A stretch of DNA of 64,000 nt, from contig NC_081815.1 of NCBI RefSeq assembly GCF_030704535.1, forward strand, positions 5,156,501 to 5,220,500, given 5' to 3'. The position numbers and the translations under genes were made by a program. Shown here in pieces: positions 1 through 13,300 of the stretch (its first letter is position 1; each line of letters begins with the position of its first letter). The notes below the pieces were generated by a model that was not told the origin of the DNA, did no database searches, and worked only from the letters and a program-made list of their open reading frames with translations. This DNA comes from Vitis vinifera (Eukaryota; Streptophyta; Magnoliopsida; Vitales; Vitaceae).

Positions 1-1255
1 TACTACTTTATTGATTTTAAAGTTTAAAAATCCAAAGTATGAATTTTTTTCTGTTTATTTTCAAAGTCACCTTATTTATTTTCATTTTTCAAATTAATGA
101 CTATATTATTTACCTTAAAAAATCACCACAATTTAATAAAAAAATATCTTAAAAAAATCATTGTAAAATATAGATTGATTACCTGATTGACTGAATATAA
201 TACGAGATACGATAAGAGAGAATATATTATATCATATCTTGTATTTAGTCAATGGGATATGATAAATGGTATAATATATTATCTATTCCATTTTTTTTTT
301 GTCCCTTTTATATAAGATATATTAATCTTATGTTAAGATTTGAAATATGCATATCCCATGTATTATAAATCTATTTTTTTTATTAATTTTTATTTTTTAT
401 ATACTTATTTTGCAAGAATAATTATTTTTATTGTAAAATAAATTTATGATTAAAAAAATATTTATAAAATAATATTAATACATGACATATAAATTATTTT
501 TATATATTAAATAAGATGATATAAAAATTTATCTTTGTAAAATTTAAATTTCATTTTTTAAATAAAAAATATTGAAATATAATATAATTTTTATTATTAA
601 AAATAATATATATTTCATATATATTTTTATTTGTTTTATAAATTAAATATAAATATAATATAACATTCTCATTGTTATCTTAGAATATCCAATGAGATAA
701 TCAAACGTAACTTGTACATTTATTTTTATTTTTAAAGAAATAAAATTTAAAATACATAAATAAATTTTTTTACCTAATATAATTTTTTTTTATCTATAAA
801 AAGATTTCCTTATCTAGAAAAAAAGAAAGAAAAAAATCCAATGAGCACCCAAAAGATATTCCAAAATCTGTGGGAGATCTCTGTTTTTATTATTTTATTA
901 TTTTCCAAAAAATTCATTATTTTTTAATACTTAATCATCTTTCATTTATTTTCAAATTCTATAATATTTTTAGCCCATTCAATCTCCTTGTATTATTTAA
1001 ATTTATCAATTATTTCCTACATATACTTTTAATTTGGTAAATTAAAATAAAGAAAAATATTTATTGATATTTTTTTATGGAAAATATAGAATTGCCAAGC
1101 TGGAAAGATGAGAAGAAAAGAAATCGCAGAGTAAGTGAGTTAGCAAAGCAGGAGAAAAAGAAAAAGAAGGAAGTGGAAGGAGAAGAAGGATGGAAGGCAG
1201 GGCTGGTTTTTACCAAGGCCCTGACTATTCATGGACTCTCACCTACTCAGACGCT
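1..1255. other. AT-rich upstream intergenic DNA
   Basis: Strongly AT-rich sequence with long A and T runs and no convincing coding frame. It is upstream of the nucleotide-sugar transporter gene. The only structure I can point to is the hairpin at 187-252, listed separately. Short open frames around 1077-1283 are purine-rich and overlap the promoter, so I do not call them genes. Confidence 0.6.
187..252. repeat. Imperfect inverted repeat (hairpin)
   Basis: The sequence TTGACTGAATATAATACGAG at the left is answered by an imperfect reverse complement ending in TTTAGTCAA at the right, giving arms of about 25 bases around a short AT-rich loop. It may be the core of a decayed MITE, but no target-site duplication could be fixed. 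Confidence 0.4.
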
Positions 1256-1284
1256 GACACGTGTCCCAACGCCTTATTTATAGG
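1256..1284 (+). promoter_or_regulatory. G-box palindrome and TATA box of UGNT1-like gene
   Basis: A perfect 10-base palindrome GACACGTGTC (1256-1265) contains the ACGTG core bound by plant bZIP and bHLH factors. A TATA-like TTATTTATAG follows at 1274-1283, about 115 bases before the ATG. Between TATA and ATG lies a CT-rich leader, common in plant 5' UTRs. The spacing fits transcription starting near 1310. Start site and factor binding are inferred. Confidence 0.55.
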
Positions 1285-1397
1285 CCTGCCACTCAAATAT
1301 TCTCTGCCCCCTGTGCCTCTGTCCGTGTCTGTGTCTCTCTGTCTCACTCAACTGCTGCTACCCTGCACATTTCTGAATTCTAGAGAGAGAGCGAGTC

Positions 1398-4300
1398 ATG
1401 GAAGAAGCGACTTCAACCAAGAGTCAGCCCTTGCCGGTGACGGACTCGCCGGTGGCCAAAGAAAGCCACCGGAGTGCCAAGGGCATGACGAAAAGAGGTG
1501 TTTACGCTGCCATCTCCTACATGGTTTGCGCAAGTAGGTCCCTCTGTATTCTCCATTCTCATAGCCTTTTTCTTGTTCCATTTCTGGTTTTTTTTTTTTC
1601 TTCCTGAAGCTTTCGACTCGTTTTTGAATTTTTTTTGTCTGGTTTTGTTTGTAGAGAATGAGAAAGTGAAGGAAAAATTAAAACAGAATTATTTATTGCT
1701 TCCGATTTTTATTTTCTAATTTCTTGTTCCTTGTGCTTGAAATATTTGACTTAACTGGCTTTGTATGGTTTTCGATGTGTCTATTCATTTTGATCAATCT
1801 TGGGATGAAAATTAAGGCTACTTTTGGTTCTGGAAAATAATGGATGAAAGTAAAGGTAAAGAATGATTGAAGCTTTTTGCTTTGTTTTCGGTTTTTCTTT
1901 CGAAAATCAGGTAGAGTTCAGAATACAAATCTTATTAATATTAAGCTTGTATATGCCTTCATGAAGTGGTTCACGTTCTCATCTCCTTCCATTTTTAGTA
2001 CGACTTTTTTCTCAAATTTTTAAGTCGTACTATGAAAATATGAGAAAATATTCCGACGTGAGAAAGTGGAGGGAAATTAGAAGAGAGAAATATTTTGGTT
2101 TTTATTATATTCTATGGAGCGAGAAACAGAGGATAAATTAACGGAGTGTGTTTGGTTCTCGAGAATATTGTTTCTTTCTGTTCTGGCAATTTTAGGACAA
2201 AAATTGGTGCTCCTGTTGGTAGTTGAAAATAATGAACAAAGGTAAAGGAGAAAAGGATGTTTTTAAGCACTATTTTACTTCTATTGGGCCACTCATGAAC
2301 TGGTTCACTGTGTGATGTTCCAATATTTTATTATTTGACTCTGAAATATACTTATTTTTTTAATATAGAAAATGAAATTTTGAATGTTTTGTTTTCTATT
2401 TCATTTTTTGCTTTTGCAAAATGAAAAATTGAATTCAACTAAGGTAAGTGATGCTTTTGTCTTATAGAGTTCCAAATTCAACAGTTCAGCTCTGTTGAGC
2501 CGAGGCTTTTCATTTTCATTCTTCTTCCTTTTTTTTTTTTTCTCTCTCTCTCTCTCTCTTCTTTTTCTTTTGCCTATTCCCATCCTTGTTATGTCTACTT
2601 TGGCAGTTTTCACAATTTTTTTTTTTGTTTTTTTCCTCTCTCTTTACTTTTTATCTTTTTCCTATTCCCATCCTTCTTATGCCTCCTGTTTGGCAGTTTT
2701 CACTATGGCTGCCTTTTTTGGTTTCAACTATTCTGACTCTGGGTTAACAATTTTTTTTGCAGTTCTCTTGATATTGTTCAACAAGGCAGTTCTTTCTTCT
2801 TATAATTTTCCATATGCAAATGTCATCACTCTTTTTCAGGTACCTTCTTTGCTGAGTTGCTCAGATGGACTATCTTATACATTCCTGAGTTATAAGCTGT
2901 TTTAGTCATTTACATTAGTCAGTTACTTGTCATCATAACTTGTGCAATCAGCTAGTTTTTTCTTCTTGACTTTTGATGTGCAAAACTTGTTCAATATGAA
3001 GGAAGAAGATAGACAATATCTAATAGTGGTAGAAAGATGGGAAAAATTTTCTCCTTCACAAATTGAGTGTCACGAGTTGTCTTGTTCAATTTGTGGTTAC
3101 AAGATAGATTGCTTCTGATGAAACATGATTCCTTATTAAATGGTCAAGGTAATTTTAGGAGTTAAGAAGCCAATGTATGGACAAAGCTGTGGAAGGACAT
3201 TCCAATTGAGTTGGTTGAAAAGCAGTATAATCACGTAGATGTTTGTCCCTTGAACTAGGGATCACCTGCAAAGAATTTCTAAAGCTGTACAACTTACATG
3301 AAGGCAAATTCATGCAAGCATTGTTTTGTGGCCAGAGATATAATTTGCGGTTTCATTATGAAGGCAGATAAATGATGTTAACTAGCAAGCTGATGTATTG
3401 CCAAGAAACTAGGAGAAAGATGTGGACTGCCCCTTTGTTTGGGCTGGTGCATCTAGAAAGAGAGAAACAAGAGGACATTTGACAGGATGGGGTCTACAAT
3501 TCCCAAGCTTGAGTGGAAGATGCTATTCTTGCTGTAATCTTGGACAGAGGATGGCTCTTCTGGTGGAAGGCAGTTTTTCTTTGGTTTAAAGACTGCTTGC
3601 CTTAACATATTAATGCTTTTGAGGCTTACACCTTTCTATTACATGACCTACTAAACGGATTTAGTAGTGCAAGTGGAGATAATAAACCTGGGCACACATA
3701 ATCTGATCTAAAGGAAGTGACCAACTTAATCTGTTGGCAACAGGCTGGTAAGGAATTTCATTCTCTAGAACTCCTCAGGAGTTTAGGCTACATGGTTTAC
3801 TAAAAAATTTGCACCTGTTTGCTTCTTCTAGGAAATTAAATTCTAGTTAGCTATTTTGGTAGTTTCAATATCAAAGTAAGACATTTGTAAGGTTGCCTCT
3901 GAAAAATTGAGTTCTTCTCCAAAATGTAGGGGAACATTTCATTTGTTAAATGACAATTTATGTTTCTTGTCTATATGTTTGTCAATTCTATCCTCAAACC
4001 TTTGGAAAATGAACTATAGTTCAATATGCTTTTTTATTTAATTTGCTCCATTTCTTTTTACTCCCTTTACATTACTAGGAAATTTTTGTTTAGCTTGGCA
4101 TTTTTAAGCTCTCATTAATTCCTTCATCAAGTTCTAATTCTCTTGAATTTCTTCTTAACACTTTTAGTTTTAATCATACTGTAAGGAGAGAATTGGGCAA
4201 GGTAGAAACTTATTGCCTTTAGCATAAAGACCTTCCTTTTCTATGTTAGGTGCCTTAAAGTATGCATGCTTGTGGTTTTATGTCTGATTCTGACAAAGGG

Positions 4301-7300
4301 ATCGGTTGTGTACCATTCAACTTTGCAAATTAGTTGCCAACTACATAGAGCTGGATACACAGATCCTTTCTCATCCAGGGTCATATCCTTCAAATCATTG
4401 TCAATATTCCATATCGCTTTAAACTTTTTTCCTTTAGCCTATCTCGTCCTTGTAATGTCTTTAACCTAAATCACAATAAAATCATTTCTCCTCACTTGAT
4501 GCATATATTGGTCTTCACTATTTCTCAATTTTGTATTGCCTCTAAATTTTTTATGAATCCTCTTTTTTTATTCTATTTTTTTCTTAATTTCTACCCATCC
4601 ATTTTAACATTCTCTTAACTATCTTCCATTTTCTAATTTTATGGCACTACTAGTCTCCTATAACTATCTCATAAAAATTTCCTTTAACATAGTGGGTATT
4701 CCGTAACCACACTTCCCTCTAAAAGCACTTCACCATTTCATACATTGTGCTCTAATTGTACGTGAACCATCATTTTGTTCTCCACTTTCTTATGGATATT
4801 GTTCTCCAAGATAAAAAGATGGCCAGTTTTAGATATCTATTGAAAATCATTTTTCTCCAATATTTCATTTTTTTAATCCTAGTTTTGTTGAGTCATAGTC
4901 ATGTTTTCTCTTAGTTTAATTGAACCTAAATCATTTAGTGCTTATTTGGTGGTAGAAAGGAGAACTTTATTTGCAAAAACAGAGAAATGAAAAATTTTAC
5001 AAAGAAATGTATCTATTAATATTTTTCCAAAATTGTTTGAATACATTTTATTTTTTTTGAAAATGAGTATTCCATGAAATCCTTTATTTTATTTTATTTT
5101 ATTTTTATTTTTAAACTTTTTATAAGGAAAGGAAATACATTAAGAAAACATCTAGAGAAAATGGGGCACAACTTAAGTACACAAGAAGCACAAAGAGAGA
5201 GGTTGTAGGGGATAAATAAAACAGAAGAAAAAACAAAGAACAAAGATCTCCACACCCTAACCATGTGCAAATCCATCTATAAAATCCAGTAGGGGAAAAT
5301 CAAAACCCCAATAAATCTTAGCACAATCCAAGAAAAGTGAGAAAAGTTTTTAAGATGTTCCTTCAAGCCTTGAAAATTTCATGTTTCAAGGGGAGTTTGA
5401 GTTAAGTTCAAAATTTGGGTGATTTTCAAACTCAACTTTTGCCAAATTTGTATGTTTTTTCAATTGAGTTCAAAGTGAGTTAAAGATCTATGTGATTTTC
5501 GAACACAACTTCTGCCCAATTTTGTGTTTTCTCCTCTAGTTCAATTTTGAAAGGTTTAGTTCAAAAAATTTGAAAGGGAATTTTACTCGGTGCAACTTTG
5601 ATTCAAATGGTCATAACTTCGTTGTTTCAACTTCGATTTGTACATTGTTTGAAGCGTTGGATTCCTGACTTCCTGAACTTTAAAACCATATGTGGCAAAC
5701 ACCAAAAAACTCATGAGAAACAACCCAAAAATTCAGTTCAAAGTCACAGCTGATGCTAATGCACTAGTTTGAGTTCCAAATTCGATTTGAACTTGACAAC
5801 AAGGCATTCAACCTTCTTCCTCATGGTTGTTTTTCTCTAACCCTCTCCATAACCCTTATTTCTTGCCTCTCATGCTCATGCCTTGCTCCCCTGCTTGGAC
5901 TTTGATCATGCTTCACAAGTCTCGGATATCTCCCTTAAATTAGAGGCTCCAAAATCTCACACCTCTTGAGCTGAAAATTTGTTGGGAGTTTTGATACTAA
6001 GGGGAATTAGAATAACTTAACCGAGAAACGCCTATTCTTTGTTTGATTCCATGCTAATCTATATACACTACCCTGTTAGGATACTTAATGAATGAGCTTA
6101 ATGAATTTGCTATCATCTTTCTGTATTAATCATTCAACAACCTTAAATAGTAGGCTTCCAATGACCATTTCCTCTTCCAAAGATCCACTACGCTCGTAGT
6201 TTTAGTGGAAGTAATATTGAAAGGGGAAGGAAGATTGTATTTTAGAGAACACTTTCCACATCCATCTTCTCAAAACTTGGCTTTGAGCCTTTTTTTATCT
6301 TAATGTTTCAGTCTTTGGGCAAAAGCTCCCCTAACACTTCCTAATAGGTTTTCCACAAAATCACTCAAAGGCCTTCCCCACCAACCTTGAACTCACCCCC
6401 TATCAGTTTCTCTAAATTCTTTTGGAAGATTACCCATCTCCAAATGCAATCTTATCACTCATGAGTCTTTATAACAATTTTCCAAGTAAAGCTTTGTTCA
6501 AAGAAAAGAAGCTTCTGATGCCTAACCACTTCCCTCATTCTTCTTATCTTTACAGACTATATCCTATTTCACATGGTGTAACTTTTTTTTTTTCGAATAA
6601 TGACCACCTTATAAGGAATCTTCTCCGGTCAAATTCTAACCACTAGAGGGAATATAAACAAAGACATGAAGTAAATTGGTAGGGTAAAGAAGGTATTTTG
6701 ATGAGTCAGCCTTTTGTCTTTAGAAAAAATGATGCCTCTTCTAAGACACTACTCTCATTCTAAAATGCTCTTCTATCACATGCTATTAATTGAAAATGAT
6801 TAAAAAATAATAGTTGCCCTTGCTTTAGTTCAAAAATGAAAACTATTTGAAGAACTGTTTTCATTTCTTATGCTAAATAGAATCTTGGATGGATTAATTG
6901 CTACTCCAATTTCCTCAAGTAAAAGCTTAATGTGTGTAAACAACATAGTGTATGACTCTTCTTGCTTGTGCCCATTGCCATTAGTGTTGATGCATCATAC
7001 GCGTTCTTGATCAAATTAATATATCTACATCCTTTTTTGTAGGTATTCTTTCAATTTGTGGACTCAAACATGGAACCTTCCATCCTCATTTCAACCCCCT
7101 TGCCACCTAGGTTAGGGTCATAGTTATTAAAGGCACATCTAGGCCTAAGGTGTGGTGACTCCTTAGCTATTATAGTGCTTTGCCTGCCAAGGTGCGTACC
7201 TTGTTGTAAAGGTTCATCTTGTCTATTTCCTTTTTTTCCTTTTTACACTTTTATTCTTGAAACTTATGACCGTATGTTGACATTTTATGTTATTTTATTG

Positions 7301-10300
7301 TTTTTTTTATTCAATGCTTCTTGAAATTATTGGAATATTGATTTAACGAAGGTTTTCATTTCCATATTTACAATATTTTATAAAATGGACATGCACTCTA
7401 GGTTAAATCTAACTTAGCTCAGGCCTTAGTGCGCCTTGCGCCTTTCAGAACCATGGAAAAGCCTTAGGGGTCTCAAATTAGTACATATAATTGATACTAT
7501 TTTCATTTTGAAAACCCACTGCATCATTTTTTTCGATATAAAATTCTCTCTTCTTCCCTCAAAACCTTTCAATTAATTGCTTTAAGTAAGAAATAATCTC
7601 TAGGGTTGTCTATCAAAAAAGGAATAGCCTTTATGGTTGATCTTGCAGCAATAATATCAAATTGATTTTTTGATACCCTTCTATCACCACAGGACTTGTA
7701 ACTCTGGATCCAGAATATAATTGAGCTTCTTTCATGGATTTCATATCTTAGAAGGAAAGGTCAAAATTTTGCGTGCTTGGATCATTATTAAAGGTTGATA
7801 TGACATTATTAAGATTTAGGTCCCATTTGCCACTTGCTAGGCATGTCAATTTAACATTTTCATTTAATTTTGGCCTGACCTTCTGTATTAGTTTATTTAT
7901 TTATTTATTTTTTTGGGGTTAAAATTGGATTCTAATTTCTTCATTAGATATTGAGACACTTGATATCTTATGTTTTTCGTAGACGATATCTTCCTGTTTA
8001 TTTCTCTATGTGATGAGACGCTGGAAGATAATTTCTTTCTCAGCTGGTCAACCAGAGAGCATCACTGATGACTCAGCAACACATGTACCAATTAAGACAT
8101 TGGTTCACACCCTTCCTCTAGCATCATCATATTTGCTCTACATGGTAGGCGTTTGGTGGCACAGAATTCACTTTCTTTTGACTTAAATCTCTAGTTTCTT
8201 TCTAAATAATATTTGGCAATTTCTCTTTCTGCTAAAAGCTGATCACAATGGAATCTGTACGCGCCTTAAATGTACCTATGTACACCACACTAAGACGAAC
8301 AACTGTGGCTTTTACAATGGTGGTTGAGTATTTCCTGACAGGGCAGAAACATTCACTTGCTGTGCTTAGCAGGTAAATAGTCCTTATCCACTGTTGCTTT
8401 TTTGTAATGCATAAATCACCTAAGTTAAGGGAAGCAGGAAAATTTGTCTCCTTCAGTCATCAAGCCACTTATGAAAGTGTGAATTGAATTATAAATGGAA
8501 GCAATCCTCTAATAAAATCATAAGAAATGTGTGAGTATCAGAAAAAACTCATAAAGTGGACTTACCTTCTGCCTATTTAAACTATTTATTTATTTATTTT
8601 TTTATGAAGTTCTAATTTATGAATTTTTTTTTCATCAGTAATCATGGGACTAAATTTCATGATTGACATATCATATGATTATATTTAAAAGTAGAAGGTG
8701 CATGGGCTATGCATGTGTACAAGTAGTCCTCCAAAGGTTGGACCTGATTAGGGATGTGGCTTTATGATTGATAAGCAATCTTTTTTGCGGAGAATAATTA
8801 CCGTCATTCATATGAATCACAATAGAAAGAAAGGCAAGCTTATTCAGGAAACATACAAAGGGCACGCTAAGAACCATTCTTCCATAACGTTATATGAAAT
8901 TTGTGGATCATATAACAATATATCACAAATATAACAATTTAATATTTTGTTTCTATAATGTAACTCCAAAGTCAAAGCAAAATGATATTGTTTTACAAAT
9001 TAGTTAAACTTTTAAATATATATATATATATAATATTAGATAATTAGACATAAATATCTTCATGTCCCATTGGAAAAATTCCAAGTATAATAGGAGTTCC
9101 TCATCTGAAACAAAGCTTTGTGGATTGCAAGGAGGGTGTTCTTCATGCAGATTATTGGCCAGCAGGCTAGTCCAATTGAACCCCAAATAAGTTACCTTAT
9201 TTTGTAAAGCCCCTCTCACAATTCCAAATACTTATATTCAGGTTTGCCAATCTTCGTCGTAGTTTTTTCTCAACAGGAGTGTCTTGCCTATTGGTAGTAG
9301 TATGAAGTGGATGTCTTCAATTAACATTTCAAAGTGGAAGTATGAAAAATTATGGCTCAGACTGATTTATTCTTGGAATTTTATAGTGATAGCATCATTA
9401 CCTATTGTATCATGTTGCTAATTTTCTCAATGGAAATTTCCAAAATTTTCACCAGTGTTGGGATAATCATACTTGGTGCATTTATTGCTGGAGCTCGGGA
9501 CCTGTCATTTGACTCCTATGGCTATGCTATTGTTTTTGTGGCAAACATTTGTACAGCTGTATATCTTGCTTCTATATCTCGTATTGGTACTATTTTGTTC
9601 TTATGTCTTCTCATGTTTCATTCTCTATGGTAACGTTCAAAGTTTCTTTCTATTGATATGTGGTATTTTTCTCAATTGTCTCAGGAAAATCCAGTGGCCT
9701 CAGTAGCTTTGGCCTTATGTGGAGCAATGGTAAGATGATAGGTTTCAAACAGAGACAGATTAATTGATTTTTAAATCCTTTTGAAAAAAGAAATAAATTG
9801 GGGCATATTTGTTTAATTGAATTTTTCACAGGAATAATATGTGGGCCAGCCTTACTGTTATGGACAGCTATGAATGGTGACCTGGAAGCTATGATGAACT
9901 TCCCCCATTTGTTCTCCCCTGGCTTTCAGGTGCTTCTTTTTTGTTGCTTTCACAATGCATGCTCAGCAGTTTTGTTCTTCAGGATTATATGACTCATGGC
10001 TGCCATTGTATCTTCCTTTAAAAATATATATATATATTTTGGTTGAACATTAATGATGCAGCCCTTTTGGTGCATGAAATGTAGCATGGTTATGTCTGAT
10101 TTTTATGTTTTGGTCATGCTCTTCAGCTAGCATATGGTTCTTTGCTTTGCTTTTTTTTTTTTTTTTAAATGCATTTTCTATGTTTGTGCCTCAACCCATC
10201 CTTCATTTAATTTTAGATCTTCCAATCTGCCTATGAAAAATGCTAAATTTTTCTGGGTCTTCGATACCAAAAATATTATTGTTTATAGTTTCATTAAACC

Positions 10301-13300
10301 AGTTACTTAAGCATCAAGAGCAGCATTCTACCTGTTCCGGTCTACCCAATAATCATAGCTGCAGTTAGAGCATGTGATTTTCAAGGCTTCTTTTATTGAT
10401 CATATCTCCATTCAAGTCTTCCTCTCCCCTTGCTGTAGCCCTTAACTTATAATAGTTGATTTATTCTAATATGTATTAATATTACTTTTATATAGTTGTC
10501 TTCGGATGCTCTCAATTGCGACCTTATCTGAGACTCTTGGATTTTTCTCAGTCTCCTTATGTCAATCTCTCCTTGTCTTTCAACTTAACCTCTTCTGTTT
10601 GGGGACTTCTATCATGAATATTGTTTTGCTTTACCGTTAAAATGTCTCTTTAGATTTGTTAGAATGTGCTAGTCTCATAACATTCCAGAAACCTCTGTAC
10701 ATCTCTCCCTGCGCCTCATGGATAACTGAATCAAGGTACAGAAAGTTCTCACTTTACTATAGTTAAAGGTCATTTTTCACCTATCCTCAGTCTTGTTTGT
10801 TTTAGATAATTCTAAATATCAAAGTTTCCTTACAAAATTGTAGTCTTACCTTTATACCGTCTTTTGTTTTTCTGACCAAAATGTAGTATGTGGATATGAA
10901 ATACATCAGATATCTTCTATTAATCATAAGGAACAAATATATTTGAGACCTTGCAAAATATTTACATATAAAATAAAAGTTTACCATGAGGCAATCATAT
11001 TTTTAACTGAAAATTCCTGACTAATGCAATACCTCAGAACCCCTTTCAGGTACAAAGCCACCAAATTATTCCTCTTGAAATTTGACGAACTGATTTAATA
11101 GTTCCTTCAAGTTTTTAATCAATTTTCTAAGATCATAAATGATCTCCATGAATGAAAGAAATTGAAGTGCTGAACATTTTTTTTTCTTATTGAAATTTTA
11201 GTATGTTTCTCAACATGTTCTCTATCCTTACCATTATTTTCGTCAGTTATCAAAAACCTGCCTTCATCAATTCTAGAACGAGTTTCAATTCTTGCGCTTA
11301 AACAGAATAAAGTTTAGTAATGTATTGTAGCGTCGTTGCTATTGATGAAAGTTTTCAAATGTCTGAACAGGAACTGATGCATTGAGATGTTTTGCAGGCC
11401 ATGATGCTTCTTTCATGTATTATGGCTTTCTTCTTGAATTACTTCGTATTTCTCAATACAACTCTCAATTCGGCACTCACACAGACAATTTGTGGCAATC
11501 TGAAGGTGTGTAATGCTCAATTACTGTACACACACAGACATTAAGCTTTTGTCATAGTCATGCTATTCTGTTTATACTCCAGTTTGGCCTTGCTCATTAC
11601 TATCAATTTAAGATTGTTCTGTCCATGGCTTCCTTGTGATTCAAATCAAGTTTGTTGATTCTTGGACCAGTAGCAACTGATGAGATGACTACATACATCT
11701 GATAAATAGACTTTTTTTTTTTTTCCTAGCATCTCATCACTGCTTACTGTGCAAGGAAATACAATTATTAGGTTATCACAATTTTCAACGAGGTTTGCTT
11801 CATAAGGTGTTTGATAACCAAAATATATACCTCCATCATTAAGTGATGTATCACTAAAAATGTTTAATTCAAAACTGACCAAGGAAAATGCTGAGAGGAT
11901 TTTAAAAATTATACCCTCTTTTTAAAAACCAAGTTCCTTTGGTTTACAATCCTTCTATAATGAACTTCAGTCCCAATAGATATGTCAATTCTAATCTCTT
12001 TCTACCTTGCCATGTTGATTATAAAAATATCTTATTTATTGTCAAAATGTGTTTTCTTGTTTATAAGGCCAAAGACATAAATGTGTTAGGTAAGATTGTG
12101 TTTTTTTATTTTTCCATTTTTTGTCACGAGCCTTTGAAATCTACAACTAACAAAAATGTTGTCATGTTAACATTAATTTAACAGACAAATTGTTAAAAAC
12201 TTATGATACAACAATTTTTAAGTAAAACAATACGGAGGCCACCGGTATGTATCTTAACAATATCTTATAATACATAAATGATACACAATATGATACAAAA
12301 TACAACATATAGGCACCTTTAACTTTTTTTTAATAGTTTTGAAGAAAAATCAAATTCGAGAAATGAAAATTCTTTAATAAACTATCTTATGAATTGTTGA
12401 AAATATATTTGAAGGTAGAAATTGATGATGAAAGGGCAAGAAAACAGTAAAGTAATCGTACATGAGAAAGCTACACACATGTTATCAAAAACATAGGTAA
12501 AGTCTTAAGACTTAAGTTTGTTCTAGTAATGAATATTAAGAAATGTTATTGGAATGATTCGAATATTGATCTCAAAAATGGTGATGATTGAGAATTTTGG
12601 TTGTGCATTTTCAATGATTTCATTAATTTTACCTAATACACGGTGGGAAATGGTAGAAAACTCTGTTTTTTGGGAGGATATTGGTTGGGTAATTGACCTC
12701 TCAAGCTTTAGTTTCCAAATTCTTCAGGGTTGCAAAGATTACAAATTTGCTTGTTTCCGTTGTTCTATTTCCATCCTCTACCTATCCATTTTTGTATTTT
12801 AATTTTCATTGAAACCTTTTCGATCTAGGAATTGAGGAGCTAACTGCCCTTCTTTCTTTCGTGTTACATGTGTATCTATTACCTTCCTTTGTAGATGAAA
12901 GGATTTAGTCATTAACACCTTTGGAACTTTTTTCAGTGAGTTCATGCTTTAAAGATAGTGTGAGGAATTGTTGTCAAGGAAAGAGGTGCATTGGAGACAA
13001 AAAGCCAAGGTGAGGTGGGTAAAAGAAAGGGATTGTAATTCGAAGTTTTTCCATAGGGTGACTAATGGTAGGCATAATAGGAAGTAAATCAAGGTATTGG
13101 AGAATGAAGAAGGACCACTTTTGGATAACATTGAAAGTATTTTAGATGGGATATTGCATTTTTTTTAAAGTTATATATGAGTCCCCTTAGAGAGTCCTAG
13201 AGATTAGAAGGCTTAGCTTGGTCACCCATTTCAGTAGACAATACTATTTGGTTGGATCGCCCCCTTTACCAAAGAAGAGATCCTCAAAGCCATATTTTAG